This document shows positions 26,448 through 34,895 of a stretch of 64,000 nt of DNA, one piece after another. The first letter of the stretch is position 1; the number at the start of each line of letters is the position of its first letter. The translations under genes were made by a program, and so were the position numbers. The notes beneath the pieces are model-generated. The model had not been told where the DNA came from, made no database searches, and was given only the letters and a program-made list of their open reading frames with translations. This stretch comes from Nocardioides sp. cx-173 (GTDB lineage Bacteria > Actinomycetota > Actinomycetes > Propionibacteriales > Nocardioidaceae), in the NCBI RefSeq assembly GCF_021117365.1, contig NZ_CP088262.1, positions 248,001 to 312,000 of the forward strand. Reading direction: 5' to 3'.

Positions 26448-28299
26448 GGGGCACCTCCGTGGCCGGGAAGCCGTACGCCGGGAAGACGCTCGCGCCGGCG
26501 TCGGCGGGGCCGACCGTCGCCCGGAACGCCGAGAACAGCTCGCGGCCGGTGCCGGCCCACTCCTCGCCCTCGGGGGCGCGGCCGGTGGGGACGCGCTGCT
26601 GCAGGGCGAACACGTCGTCCACGAGCAGCCGGCCCGTCACCGCGTCGACGGTGATGAGGTCGCCGTCGCGCACTCGCGAGAGCGGGCCACCGAGGGCCGC
26701 CTCGGGGGTGACGTGGATGGCGGCCGGGACCTTGCCGGAGGCGCCGGACATCCGGCCGTCGGTCACGATCGCGACCCTCTGGCCGCGGTCCTGGAGTACG
26801 CCCAGGGCCGGGGTCAGCTTGTGCAGCTCGGGCATGCCGTTGGCGGCCGGGCCCTGGTAGCGGATCACCGCGACCAGGTCGACGCCGTCCAGTCGCCCCT
26901 CGGCGAACGCCGCCAGGAAGTCGGCCTGGTCGTCGAAGACCAGGGCCGGCGCGGTGACCACGCGGTGCTCCCGGCTGACCGCGGAGGTCTTGACGACCGC
27001 CGTACCGAGGGGGCCGGTGAGGACCTTGAGCCCGCCGTCCGCCGCGAACGGGTCGGTGGCCGGGCGCAGCACGTCGCGGTCGAGGCTGGCCTTGGGGCCC
27101 TCCTCCCAGGTGAGGTCGGCACCGCGCAGGACCGGCTCGGTCGTGTAGCGGCTCAGGCCGTGGCCCATGATCGTCTCGACGTCCTCGTGCATCAGCCCGG
27201 CGCGCAGCAGCGTGTGGATCAGGAAGCCGACGCCGCCGGCGGCGTGGAAGTGGTTCACGTCCGCGGAGCCGTTGGGGTAGATCCGCGCGAGCAGCGGCAC
27301 GACGGCCGACAGGTCCGAGAGGTCCTGCCAGGTCAGCGCGATGCCGGCAGCCCGCGCGATCGCGACCAGGTGCAGGGTGTGGTTGGTCGACCCGCCGCTG
27401 GCCAGCAGCGCCACGCAGGCGTTGACGATCGCCCGCTCGCTCACGATCTCGCCGACGGGCGTGGGCTCGCCCCCCTGCCGGGTGATGGCCACCGCCCGGG
27501 TCGCGGCCGCTCGGGTCAGCGCCTCGCGCAGCGGGGTGCCGGGGTTGACGAACGACGAGCCCGGCAGGTGCAGGCCGAGCACCTCCATCAGCAGCTGGTT
27601 GGAGTTGGCGGTGCCGTAGAAGGTGCAGGTGCCGCGCGAGTGGTACGACGCCGACTCGGCCTCGAGCAGCTCCTCGCGGCCGACCTTGCCCTCGGCGTGG
27701 AGCTGGCGCACCCGAGCCTTCTCGCCGTTGGGCAGGCCGGAGGCCATGGGCCCGGCGGGCACGAACACCGTCGGCAGGTGGCCGAACGACAGCGCGCCGA
27801 TCAGCAGCCCCGGCACGATCTTGTCGCAGACCCCGAGCATGAGGGCGCCGTCGAACATGTCGTGGCTGAGGGCGATCGCCGCCGACATCGCGATCACGTC
27901 GCGGCTGTAGAGCGAGAGCTGCATGCCGTCGCGGCCCTGGGTGATCCCGTCGCACATGGCGGGGACGCCGCCGGCGACCTGGGCGATCCCGCCGGCGCGG
28001 ACGGTGGCCTGCTTGAGGACCGGCGGGTACTCGCCGTACGGCTGGTGCGCCGAGAGCATGTCGTTGTAGCTGGTGACGATCGCCAGGTTGGGCTTGGTGC
28101 GCCCGCGCAGCGCGGTCTTCTCGGCGGGCTCGGAGGCGGCGAGGCCGTGCGCGAGGTTGGCGCAGCCGAGCCGGCCCCGGGCGGGGTGCTGGTCGGCGGC
28201 CGCGCGGATGCGGGCGAGGTAGGCGCGACGGCCGGGGGCGCTGCGCGCCACGATCCGCGCCGTCACCTCCGCCACGACGGGGTGGGTGGTGGGGCTCAT
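26431..28299 (-). CDS. edd: 6-phosphogluconate dehydratase
   Basis: Dehydrates 6-phosphogluconate to KDPG. 622 residues of the IlvD/Edd family. The iron-sulfur cluster Cys region is visible in [16 protein letters not shown] and [10 protein letters not shown], with [17 protein letters not shown] and a C-terminal [20 protein letters not shown]. Edd rather than dihydroxy-acid dehydratase follows from its length and from zwf and eda on either side. ATG 28299 overlaps the zwf stop (ATGA). The frame stays open far upstream through zwf, but that is a shadow, not a fusion. Confidence 0.95.
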   Translation of the reverse strand: MSPTTHPVVAEVTARIVARSAPGRRAYLARIRAAADQHPARGRLGCANLAHGLAASEPAEKTALRGRTKPNLAIVTSYNDMLSAHQPYGEYPPVLKQATVRAGGIAQVAGGVPAMCDGITQGRDGMQLSLYSRDVIAMSAAIALSHDMFDGALMLGVCDKIVPGLLIGALSFGHLPTVFVPAGPMASGLPNGEKARVRQLHAEGKVGREELLEAESASYHSRGTCTFYGTANSNQLLMEVLGLHLPGSSFVNPGTPLREALTRAAATRAVAITRQGGEPTPVGEIVSERAIVNACVALLASGGSTNHTLHLVAIARAAGIALTWQDLSDLSAVVPLLARIYPNGSADVNHFHAAGGVGFLIHTLLRAGLMHEDVETIMGHGLSRYTTEPVLRGADLTWEEGPKASLDRDVLRPATDPFAADGGLKVLTGPLGTAVVKTSAVSREHRVVTAPALVFDDQADFLAAFAEGRLDGVDLVAVIRYQGPAANGMPELHKLTPALGVLQDRGQRVAIVTDGRMSGASGKVPAAIHVTPEAALGGPLSRVRDGDLITVDAVTGRLLVDDVFALQQRVPTGRAPEGEEWAGTGRELFSAFRATVGPADAGASVFPAYGFPATEVPLAQPV

Positions 28300-29795
28300 G
28301 CGTCGGACTCCTGCCAGTGTCGGCCGTCGCGCTCGAGGAGCGTGGCGGCGGCGGTCGGCCCGCTGGTGCCGGCCGGGTAGCGCTTGGGGCGCTCGGGCGA
28401 CGTCGCCCACCGCCTCAGGATCGGCTCGACCCAGGTCCACGCGGCCTCGACCTCGTCGCGGCGCATGAACAGGGTCGGGTTGCCCCGCATGACGTCCATG
28501 AGCAGCCGCTCGTAGGCGTCGGGGCTGCGCTGGGTGAACGTCGTCGCGTAGCTGAGGTCCAGCGACACCGGCCGCAGCCGGATCCCGCCTGGCCCGGGCT
28601 CTTTGGCCGTCAGGTGCAGACGCATGCCCTCGTCGGGCTGGACCTGGATGTGCAGCCGGTTGGGCGAGGTGGCGCCCTCGCTGTGCGGGAACATCGCGTG
28701 CGGGGGCTCCTTGAACACCACCACGATCTCCGACATCCGCCGGTCCAGGCGCTTGCCGGTGCGCAGGTAGAACGGCACCCCGGCCCAGCGCCAGTTCTGC
28801 ACCTCGGCCCGTACGGCGACATAGGTCTCGGTGCTGCTGGTCGGGTGGCCCACGTCGTCGGCGTACGACGCTGCCGGCAGCCCGTCGACCAGACCCTCGC
28901 AGTAGCGCCCGCGCACGGTGTCGCGGTCGACGTCCTGGGGCGACATCGGCTTGAGCGCCTGCAGCACCTTGAGCTTCTCGTCGCGCACCGTCTCGCGACC
29001 GACGTACGTCGGCGGCTCCATGGCGACCAGGCAGAGCAGCTGCAGCAGGTGGTTCTGCACCATGTCGCGCAGCGCGCCGGAGGTGTCGTAGTAGCCGCCC
29101 CGGTCCCCGACGCCGAGGATCTCCGCGGCGGTGATCTGGACGTGGTCGACCCAGCGCGAGTTCCACAGCGGCTCGAGGAAGGTGTTGGCGAAGCGCGTGA
29201 CGAGGAGGTTCTGCACGCTCTCCTTGCCGAGGTAGTGGTCGATGCGGAAGATCTGGCGCTCGGAGAAGACCCGCCCGACCTCGTCGTTGATGGCGAGCGC
29301 CGAGGCCAGGTCGCGGCCCACGGGCTTCTCCAGGACCACCCGCGAGCTCTCCTCGACCACGCCGGCGGCGCCGAGGCGCTCGCAGGTGGGGCCGAACAGC
29401 GACGGCGCGACGGCGAGGTAGAAGACCCGCACCGCCTCCTCGTCGGTGGGCCGGTCCTTGAGGAGGTCGTGCAGCAGGTGCCAGCCCTCGGGCTCGTGGG
29501 AGTCCAGCGTCAGGTGCCGGACCCGGCCCAGCAGGCGGCGTACCGCGCCCTCGTCGAGCTCGTCGGCGACGACGTGGCGGTGCAGGCCCTCCTGCACGAC
29601 CTGGCGGTAGCCCTCGTCGTCGAGCTCGGAGCGGGAGACGCCGACGATGCGCGTGGCGTCGGGGAGCCGGCCCTCCAGCTCGCGCTGGTAGAGCGCCGGC
29701 AGGAGCTTGCGCAGCGCTAGGTCGCCGGTGCCGCCGAACACGGTGAAGTCGCACGCCGGGAGGTCGGCGGCGAGCTCGGTCGTGGGCAGGGTCAC
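28296..29795 (-). CDS. zwf: Glucose-6-phosphate 1-dehydrogenase
   Basis: Oxidises glucose-6-phosphate to 6-phosphogluconolactone with reduction of NADP+ (or NAD+). 499 residues from GTG 29795: Rossmann [32 protein letters not shown], the active-site motif [15 protein letters not shown] and [15 protein letters not shown] 29795 is chosen because TACCGT lies 6 bases upstream and the conserved domain begins soon after; TTG 29831 is an alternative. First gene of zwf-edd-eda; no 6-phosphogluconolactonase is in the cluster. Confidence 0.96.
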   Translation of the reverse strand: MTLPTTELAADLPACDFTVFGGTGDLALRKLLPALYQRELEGRLPDATRIVGVSRSELDDEGYRQVVQEGLHRHVVADELDEGAVRRLLGRVRHLTLDSHEPEGWHLLHDLLKDRPTDEEAVRVFYLAVAPSLFGPTCERLGAAGVVEESSRVVLEKPVGRDLASALAINDEVGRVFSERQIFRIDHYLGKESVQNLLVTRFANTFLEPLWNSRWVDHVQITAAEILGVGDRGGYYDTSGALRDMVQNHLLQLLCLVAMEPPTYVGRETVRDEKLKVLQALKPMSPQDVDRDTVRGRYCEGLVDGLPAASYADDVGHPTSSTETYVAVRAEVQNWRWAGVPFYLRTGKRLDRRMSEIVVVFKEPPHAMFPHSEGATSPNRLHIQVQPDEGMRLHLTAKEPGPGGIRLRPVSLDLSYATTFTQRSPDAYERLLMDVMRGNPTLFMRRDEVEAAWTWVEPILRRWATSPERPKRYPAGTSGPTAAATLLERDGRHWQESDA

Positions 29796-29801
29796 CTGGC
29801 C

Positions 29802-29807
29802 ACGGTA
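29802..29807 (-). promoter_or_regulatory. -10 box of the zwf-edd-eda promoter (leaderless)
   Basis: TACCGT on the minus strand, 6 bases before GTG 29795. TTGTCG about 18 bases further upstream could be the -35. Confidence 0.5.
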
Positions 29808-29846
29808 GGGAGAGAAGGGCGCTCTCGACAAGCACTACTTAGGTAT

Positions 29847-29854
29847 TTTGCAAA
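29847..29854. promoter_or_regulatory. Candidate ROK operator (TTTGCAAA) between divergent promoters
   Basis: TTTGCAAA is a perfect palindrome in an A+T-rich patch, about 40 bases upstream of both the zwf and ROK -10 boxes. A ROK repressor bound here could act on both promoters. Inference. Confidence 0.4.
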
Positions 29855-29896
29855 CCAAAGTGACCGGCCCGCCCTACGAGGGAGGGCGAAAGCGCC

Positions 29897-29902
29897 TAGG
29901 AT
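29897..29902 (+). promoter_or_regulatory. -10 box of a leaderless promoter for the ROK gene
   Basis: TAGGAT, 7 bases before GTG 29910; no Shine-Dalgarno. Confidence 0.5.
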
Positions 29903-29909
29903 CCGGGGC

Positions 29910-31076
29910 GTGACCTCCGCCGGCGACGTACTCGACCTGGTGCGGTCGGGACGGGCCAGCACCCGCTCCGAGCTGCGCCGGCTGACCGGGCTGTCCCGCA
30001 CGGCGGTGGTCGCCCGGGTCTCCGCCCTCGCCGAGGCCGGACTGCTGCTGGTGGGCGAGGAGCTCGCCTCGACCGGCGGGCGGCCACCCGGCAGCATCGT
30101 GTTCCACCAGGACGCGGGCGTCGTGCTCGCCGCCGCCATCGGCCGCTCCCGCTCCCAGCTCGCGGTCTTCGACCTCGTGGGGGAGGAGCTGGGCTCGTCG
30201 TCCCTCGACCACGAGGTGGGGGCCGGACCCGAGGCGGTGATGCCGCCGGTGGCCCAACACCTGTGCCGCCTCCTCGACGAGACCGCCGGCGGTCGGGCCG
30301 TGCTGGCCGTCGGGGTCAGCCTGCCGGGCACCGTCGACCCGGTCCGCGGCGTCAGCGTCGACTCGCCGGTCATGGGTGGCTGGGACGGCGCCGACCTGGC
30401 GCCGTACCTCGCCGAGGTCGGAGCCGCACCGCTCTACGTCGGCAACGACGCGGACGTCCTGGCGCGCTCCGAGCGGCTCGGGCACGCCGCCCGCTTCCAG
30501 GACCTGCTCGTCGTCAAGGCCTCGACCGGGCTGGGGCTCGGCATCATCGCCGAGGGCCGGGTGGTGTCCGGGCACCTCGGCGGCGCCGGCGAGATCGGGC
30601 ACACCAAGGTGGACGCCGCCGACGGCCGTCCCTGCCGCTGCGGCGCCACCGGCTGCCTGGAGACCCTGGCCGGCGGCTGGGCCCTCGTCGCGCGGCTCAC
30701 CGAGCAGGGCCGCCACGTCGGCCACGTCCGCGACCTGGTCGACCTGGCCCTGTCGGGCGACGCGGACGCCAAGCAGCTGCTGCGCGAGAGCGGACGCCGG
30801 CTCGGCGAGGTCCTCGCCGTCGCGATCAACCTGCTCAACCCCGAGGCCGTCGTCCTCGGCGGCGACATGGCGGCCGCCTTCGACGTCTACGCCGCCGGCG
30901 TACGGGAGAGCGTCTACGCCCGCGCCTCGGCGCTGGCGACCCGCGAGCTGCAGTTCCTGCCCTCGACCTTCGGCGACCGCGCCGGCCTGGTCGGCTGCGC
31001 GTCCATGGCCCTCGACCAGGTCCTCAATCCCGCCGCCATCGACGCCCGCCTCTCCCAGCGTCCCGACCCGTCCTGA
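29910..31076 (+). CDS. ROK-family transcriptional regulator/sugar kinase homologue
   Basis: 388 residues. N-terminal winged helix (STRSELRRLTGLSRTAVVAR, then VSALAEAGLLLVGEE) followed by an ASKHA sugar-kinase fold: LAVGVSLPGTVD, VGNDADVLARSE, ASTGLGLGIIAEGR and the zinc site PCRCGATGCLE. Such proteins (Mlc, NagC, XylR) sense sugars and repress sugar genes. Divergent from zwf-edd-eda across a 114-base gap holding TTTGCAAA, so control of the Entner-Doudoroff operon is the obvious role. The DNA-binding wing shows it is a regulator rather than a plain glucokinase; kinase activity cannot be excluded. Confidence 0.9.
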   Translation: MTSAGDVLDLVRSGRASTRSELRRLTGLSRTAVVARVSALAEAGLLLVGEELASTGGRPPGSIVFHQDAGVVLAAAIGRSRSQLAVFDLVGEELGSSSLDHEVGAGPEAVMPPVAQHLCRLLDETAGGRAVLAVGVSLPGTVDPVRGVSVDSPVMGGWDGADLAPYLAEVGAAPLYVGNDADVLARSERLGHAARFQDLLVVKASTGLGLGIIAEGRVVSGHLGGAGEIGHTKVDAADGRPCRCGATGCLETLAGGWALVARLTEQGRHVGHVRDLVDLALSGDADAKQLLRESGRRLGEVLAVAINLLNPEAVVLGGDMAAAFDVYAAGVRESVYARASALATRELQFLPSTFGDRAGLVGCASMALDQVLNPAAIDARLSQRPDPS

Positions 31077-31090
31077 GCCCGCCGCCGGGG

Positions 31091-31150
31091 TAGTCCCGGA
31101 CGCTTGTGTTGTTGAAACGCCGTTCCCACCGACACGATCGTCAGGGACTA
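31091..31150. repeat. 60-bp palindromic element, TAGTCCC/GGGACTA family, copy 2
   Basis: Same length and ends as copy 1 (8638-8697), inner arms TTGTGT/ACACGA and GTTGAAAC/GTTCCCAC. Lies between the convergent ROK and AraC genes. Its right end supplies the AraC stop codon: TAG at 31150-31148 is the first three bases of TAGTCCC read on the minus strand. Confidence 0.8.
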
Positions 31151-31984
31151 CCTCGCATGGGTCGATCCGGATGAGCGGGCGGCGAACCGGCCCGGGGGGA
31201 CGCCGAGGACGCGCTTGAAGTGGCGGGTCAGGTGGGACTGGTCGTGGAAGCCGACGTCTGCGGCGACGCGGGCGGCGGGGACGCCGTCGAGCAGCAGGCG
31301 CCGGGCCGCGTCGACCCGGCGGCCGGTGAGGTAGCGGTGCGGTGAGATGCCGAGCTCGCGACGGAAGGTGCGGACCAGGCGTACGGGCGGGGCGTCCAGC
31401 TCGGCCGCGGCCTCGGCCAGGCTGATGCCGTCGACCAGGTGGGCGTCCAGGAGCTCGCGCAGCCGCGCCGCGAGCCCAGGATCCCGCACCGCGTCCCGCA
31501 CCGCGTCCCGCCCCGCGTCCGCGACCGGGGCTCCTCGCAGATGGGCTCCCAGCCGCTCGACCACCAGTGCCAGGTCGGAGGCCGCCTCGAGCTCGTCGCC
31601 GGGTCGGCCCAGCGCGTCGTGCAGGGCCCGCACCCGCCGCAGCAGGGCCGGGTCGCCGCTCGTGGGCTCGTCGACGGCGCGCCCGGAGCGCCCGGGGTCC
31701 AGGACGTCGGCCTCCAGGTAGACCACCCGCTTGCGGAAGCCCTCCTCGGTCGCCCCGCGCCCGTCGTGCGGCACGTGCGGCGGAAGCAGCGTCACCGACG
31801 CCCGGCGGGTGGCGTGCTCGTGGCCGCCCAGGTCGTAGACGACCGTGCCGGTGTCGACCAGGAGCAGCGTCCACGTGTCGTGGGTGTGCGACGGGTACGC
31901 GTGGCGCGGGAAGTGCGCATGCAGGACCTCGGCGACCCCCGGCACCGGCGGCCGCCAGGCTCGGATCGAGGGCCCGCGCTCCAT
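31148..31984 (-). CDS. AraC-family transcriptional regulator
   Basis: 278 residues from ATG 31984. An N-terminal cupin sensor domain (HAHFPRHAYPSHTHDTWTLL, VTLLPPHVPHDGRG) with metal-type His residues precedes a C-terminal double helix-turn-helix (ISLAEAAAELDAPPVRLVRT; ISPHRYLTGRRVDAARRLLL; VAADVGFHDQSHLTRHFKRV). It is the AraC type with AraC_binding cupin. Divergent from the DUF2000-galM unit by 48 bases, which it may regulate. The stop codon and last residue lie in the palindromic element, suggesting the element inserted at the gene's end. Confidence 0.92.
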   Translation of the reverse strand: MERGPSIRAWRPPVPGVAEVLHAHFPRHAYPSHTHDTWTLLLVDTGTVVYDLGGHEHATRRASVTLLPPHVPHDGRGATEEGFRKRVVYLEADVLDPGRSGRAVDEPTSGDPALLRRVRALHDALGRPGDELEAASDLALVVERLGAHLRGAPVADAGRDAVRDAVRDPGLAARLRELLDAHLVDGISLAEAAAELDAPPVRLVRTFRRELGISPHRYLTGRRVDAARRLLLDGVPAARVAADVGFHDQSHLTRHFKRVLGVPPGRFAARSSGSTHAR

Positions 31985-31990
31985 GTGCCG

Positions 31991-31996
31991 AACGTA
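31991..31996 (-). promoter_or_regulatory. -10 box of a leaderless promoter for araC-family gene
   Basis: TACGTT on the minus strand, 6 bases before ATG 31984. Confidence 0.4.
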
Positions 31997-32032
31997 CAAG
32001 ACCGCCGCGCCCCGCCGGGTCACGATCGAGGC

Positions 32033-32467
32033 ATGCACGAGGCCCTCACCCCGCCGTTCGACACCAAGATCGCCCTCCTGGTCCGCGACGACCTCGTCGC
32101 CTGGCAGCGCCTCAACGTCACCGCATTCCTCGCCAGCGGCATCACGGCCGCGTCCCCGCACCTGGTCGGCGACCCGTACGCCGACGCCGACGGCACGGCG
32201 TACCTGCCGCTGCTGGGGATGCCCGTCCTGGTCTTCCAGGCCGGCGGAGACATCCTGCGCGCGGCCCGGGAGCGGGCGCTGCGGCGCGGGCTGCCGCTGG
32301 CGGTCTACACGAGCGACATGTTCCGCACCGGGCACGACGCGGCCAACCGCGCCACCGTCGCCGCGGTCGCCGGCGCCGGCCTCGACCTCGTCGGCCTGGC
32401 CCTGCACGGTCCCAAGAGCGCGGTCGACAAGGTCACGAAGGGAGCACGCCTCCATCCCGCCGACTAA
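32033..32467 (+). CDS. DUF2000 family protein
   Basis: 144 residues. KIALLVRDDLVAWQRLNVTA, then FLASGITAASPHLVGDPYAD, PLLGMPVLVFQAGG and a late LALHGPKSAVDKVTKGARL are typical of DUF2000 (PF09391), a small cytoplasmic fold related to peptidyl-tRNA hydrolase 2 with no proven function. Divergent from the AraC regulator and 10 bases before galM. Confidence 0.85.
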   Translation: MHEALTPPFDTKIALLVRDDLVAWQRLNVTAFLASGITAASPHLVGDPYADADGTAYLPLLGMPVLVFQAGGDILRAARERALRRGLPLAVYTSDMFRTGHDAANRATVAAVAGAGLDLVGLALHGPKSAVDKVTKGARLHPAD

Positions 32468-32470
32468 CGT
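32465..32470 (+). promoter_or_regulatory. Possible -10 box for galM
   Basis: TAACGT, 7 bases before ATG 32478 and overlapping the DUF2000 stop codon. May give galM its own leaderless transcript besides read-through. Confidence 0.3.
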
Positions 32471-32477
32471 CGGCGTC

Positions 32478-33515
32478 ATGCGGATCAGCGAGTGGGGCAC
32501 GACGCCCTCCGGCGAGACGGTGCACCGCCTGGTCCTCGGCTCCGCCCCCGGTGCGGTGCTGCACGTGCTGACGCTCGGAGCCACGGTGCACCGGCTGGAG
32601 GTGGAGGCAGGGGGCCCGCGGCGCAACATCGCCCTCGGCCACCGTGATCCCGCCGACTACCTCGGCTCCAGCGACTACATCGGCGGCACGATCGGCCGCT
32701 ACGCCAACCGGATCGCCGGCGGGCGCACCACGCTCGACGAGGACGAGCTCACGCTCGGCGCACACGACCGCGGCAACCACCTGCACGGCGGCCCCGACGG
32801 CTTCGACCGGCGCGTGTGGGAGGTCGTCGACGCCGGCGCGGACCACGCCGTGCTGAGCCTGGTGAGCCCCGACGGCGACCAGGGCTTCCCCGGCACCGTC
32901 CGGGCCCAGGTCACCTTCACGGTGACCGGCCACGCCGTCGGCGTGGAGCTGGCGGCGACGACCGATGCCCCGACGCTCGTGAACCTCACCTCCCATGCCT
33001 ACTTCAACCTCGACGGCGAAGGAGCGGGCACCATCGACGAGCACCGCCTCACGGTGCCCGCCGAGCGCTACACCCCGGTCGACGCCACCGGCATCCCGCT
33101 CGGCGACCACGCGCCGGTGGCCGGCACGGCCTTCGACTTCCGGCGACCAGCGGCGATCGGACCGAGGGTGCGGCGCGACGAGGAGCAGATCGTCCTGGCC
33201 CGCGGCATCGACCACAACTACGTCGTTGACGGCAAGGGCTGGCGCACCGCGGCCGTGCTCGAGTCGCCCGCGTCGGGCACCCGACTGACGCTGCGCAGCG
33301 ATCAGCCGGGGCTGCAGGTCTACACCGGGAACTTCCTGGACGGCAGCCGACGTACCGCCGAGGGAGGGCTCTACCGCCAGGGCGACGGGATCGCCCTGGA
33401 GCCGCAGCTGCACCCCGACTCCCCGAACCGGCCCGATTGGCCCTCCGCCGTCCTGCGCCCCGGCGAGACCTACCGCCACCGCCTCGAGTGGGAGCTCTCC
33501 GCGATCGGCCGATGA
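32478..33515 (+). CDS. galM: Aldose 1-epimerase
   Basis: Interconverts alpha and beta anomers of hexoses. 345 residues with the family marks IGRYANRIAGG, GNHLHGGPDGFDRRVWE, the catalytic-His segment LTSHAYFNLDGEG, VYTGNFLDG and the catalytic-Glu segment IALEPQLHPDSPN. Cytoplasmic; no signal peptide. Its location next to an AraC regulator suggests sugar-responsive expression. Confidence 0.94.
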   Translation: MRISEWGTTPSGETVHRLVLGSAPGAVLHVLTLGATVHRLEVEAGGPRRNIALGHRDPADYLGSSDYIGGTIGRYANRIAGGRTTLDEDELTLGAHDRGNHLHGGPDGFDRRVWEVVDAGADHAVLSLVSPDGDQGFPGTVRAQVTFTVTGHAVGVELAATTDAPTLVNLTSHAYFNLDGEGAGTIDEHRLTVPAERYTPVDATGIPLGDHAPVAGTAFDFRRPAAIGPRVRRDEEQIVLARGIDHNYVVDGKGWRTAAVLESPASGTRLTLRSDQPGLQVYTGNFLDGSRRTAEGGLYRQGDGIALEPQLHPDSPNRPDWPSAVLRPGETYRHRLEWELSAIGR

Positions 33516-33531
33516 GTCGACGACGTCGCGG

Positions 33532-33537
33532 TAGTCA
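33532..33537 (+). promoter_or_regulatory. -10-like box for the TIGR03086 gene
   Basis: TAGTCA, 7 bases before ATG 33545. Confidence 0.3.
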
Positions 33538-33544
33538 GCCCGGT

Positions 33545-34123
33545 ATGGACATCCTCGACCTCGGCCCCGCCACGGCGACCATGCGACGCCTGGTGCTCGG
33601 CATCGGCGACGACCAGCTCGCCCTGCCCACCCCGTGCACGGCGTACACCGTCGGCGACCTCGTCGAGCACGTCGGCGGCGTGGCTCTCGCCTTCACCGGT
33701 GCGGCTCACCGCCGACCCGTGCCCGGCGCGGACGGAGGCGGCGAGGGGGACGCGTCCCGGCTGGAGGAGGGCTGGCGCCACCGCATCGTGCGTGACCTGG
33801 ACGTCCTGGCCGAGGCCTGGCGCAGTCCCGCGGCGTACGACGGGATGACCGCGGCGGCCGGCGTGGCCCTGCCCGGCGCCGTCGCCGCCCGGATCGCGCT
33901 CGACGAGGTCGTCGTCCACGGCTGGGACCTGGCGCGCGCGACGGGCCAGCGCTTCGACGCCCACCCGGCCTCGGTGGCGGCCTGCCTGGAGTTCGTCTCC
34001 GGCTTCGACGTGCCGCCCGAGGCCGGCGACGGCCCCTTCGGGCCTCCGGTCCCGCCTCCGTCCGACGCCACCGACCTGGAGCGGCTCCTCGCCCTCACCG
34101 GCCGCGACCCGCGCGCCCGGTGA
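33545..34123 (+). CDS. TIGR03086-type metal-binding (DinB/maleylpyruvate-isomerase-like) protein
   Basis: 192 residues. LPTPCTAYTVGDLVEHVGGV at the N-terminus and IALDEVVVHGWDLARATGQR in the middle carry the His residues of the mycothiol-dependent maleylpyruvate isomerase/DinB-like metal site. These four-helix proteins are abundant in actinobacteria; most are thought to be mycothiol-dependent enzymes but few are assigned. Last gene before tRNA-Ser and the accessory island. Confidence 0.85.
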   Translation: MDILDLGPATATMRRLVLGIGDDQLALPTPCTAYTVGDLVEHVGGVALAFTGAAHRRPVPGADGGGEGDASRLEEGWRHRIVRDLDVLAEAWRSPAAYDGMTAAAGVALPGAVAARIALDEVVVHGWDLARATGQRFDAHPASVAACLEFVSGFDVPPEAGDGPFGPPVPPPSDATDLERLLALTGRDPRAR

Positions 34124-34184
34124 CCTCCGGGGGCGGCCGCCCCAGATTTCACCGACCCCCACACGCTCCGGTAGCCTTCCCGGC

Positions 34185-34274
34185 GGTGGCGTGTCCGAGC
34201 GGCCTAAGGAGAACGCCTCGAAAGCGTTTGTCGGTGCAAGCCGACCGAGGGTTCAAATCCCTCCGCCACCGCCA
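34185..34274 (+). tRNA. tRNA-Ser (anticodon CGA)
   Basis: 90 bases including encoded CCA. Acceptor stem GGTGGCG/CGCCACC, anticodon stem AACGC/GCGTT around loop CTCGAAA with anticodon CGA (reads UCG), the long variable arm of a serine tRNA (GTCGG/CCGAC), T-loop GGTTCAAATCC and 3' GCCA. It forms the left edge of the accessory island. Confidence 0.97.
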
Positions 34275-34287
34275 AGTGAGACACGTG

Positions 34288-34323
34288 AGAACCCTCAGTG
34301 AGCGAACGCTCGCCGGGGGTTCT
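34288..34323. terminator. Hairpin after tRNA-Ser
   Basis: Outer arms AGAACCC/GGGTTCT with inner GAGCG/CGCTC around AA, 14 bases after the tRNA. No long T-run, but a likely tRNA transcript terminator. Confidence 0.6.
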
Positions 34324-34372
34324 TGCGTTACTGCCCGCGCCAGAGGCGAGGACGGCCACCACGGGTGTCATT

Positions 34373-34605
34373 GGCGCGCGCACAATTGCGTTCGGCGAGC
34401 AGCCGACGAGCTTCGCGGCGCGGTTGTAGGACACCCATTGAGGAGCCCTAGCGGCGCGTTCACGAACGGCGTCGCCATCAACAGGAAGGGGCTGGCCTTC
34501 CTTCCGAGAGGCTAGCTGACCAGTGCGGGCGATTGACCGACGTACTTCGGGGTGCGGTTCAGGACGGTGCCCGCTTCTGTGGTGGTCAGCCAGTCCCGAG
34601 AGGTC
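34373..34605 (-). pseudogene. Possible excisionase-like remnant(s)
   Basis: On the minus strand two short pieces look like helix-turn-helix segments of the Xis/MerR-like kind: WLTTTEAGTVLNRTPKYVGQ (about 34605-34512, ending in TAG) and VSYNRAAKLVGCSPNAIVRA (about 34435-34376), in different frames. Excisionases often sit beside tRNA-inserted elements. No complete gene can be built. The rest of 34324-34895 holds no gene I can support; near its end is a TAGTCC/GGACTA inverted repeat (34755-34791) and A+T-richer DNA suitable for the toxin promoter. Confidence 0.3.
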
Positions 34606-34895
34606 ACCCAGCCAGTATCCGGTTGGCTGGGCCCGATCGAGCAGCAGGACGTTGGCAGCCGCCATCTGTTGCCGCTCTGCTGTCCCATCCCGACGGCCCC
34701 TACCGGGTATGTGACCCGCCGCGCAGGATCCGTGTCCCAACGGTCAATCTTGCATAGTCCTTTTGGGTCATTTGAGGTTCTGTGGGGACTAAATCATGCC
34801 TTAGCAGCCCGTAGCAGCCGTCTGCCTGAGAGAGTCCGCCGTGATATGCCGAGAGGCTCTCCAGACGGGCCGCCGGTCTCTCAAGGAGCTCAGTT

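Noticed and set aside
28300-29835. Upstream extension of edd through zwf, suggesting a zwf-edd fusion
   Set aside because: The extension is an out-of-frame reading of zwf; Edd homology starts at ATG 28299, which overlaps the zwf stop.
34204-34740. 178-codon minus-strand frame covering the tRNA-Ser complement
   Set aside because: It ends in the well-known false translation of a tRNA-Ser antisense (AEGFEPSVGLHRQTLSRRSP). Only its upstream part has possible excisionase-like pieces.
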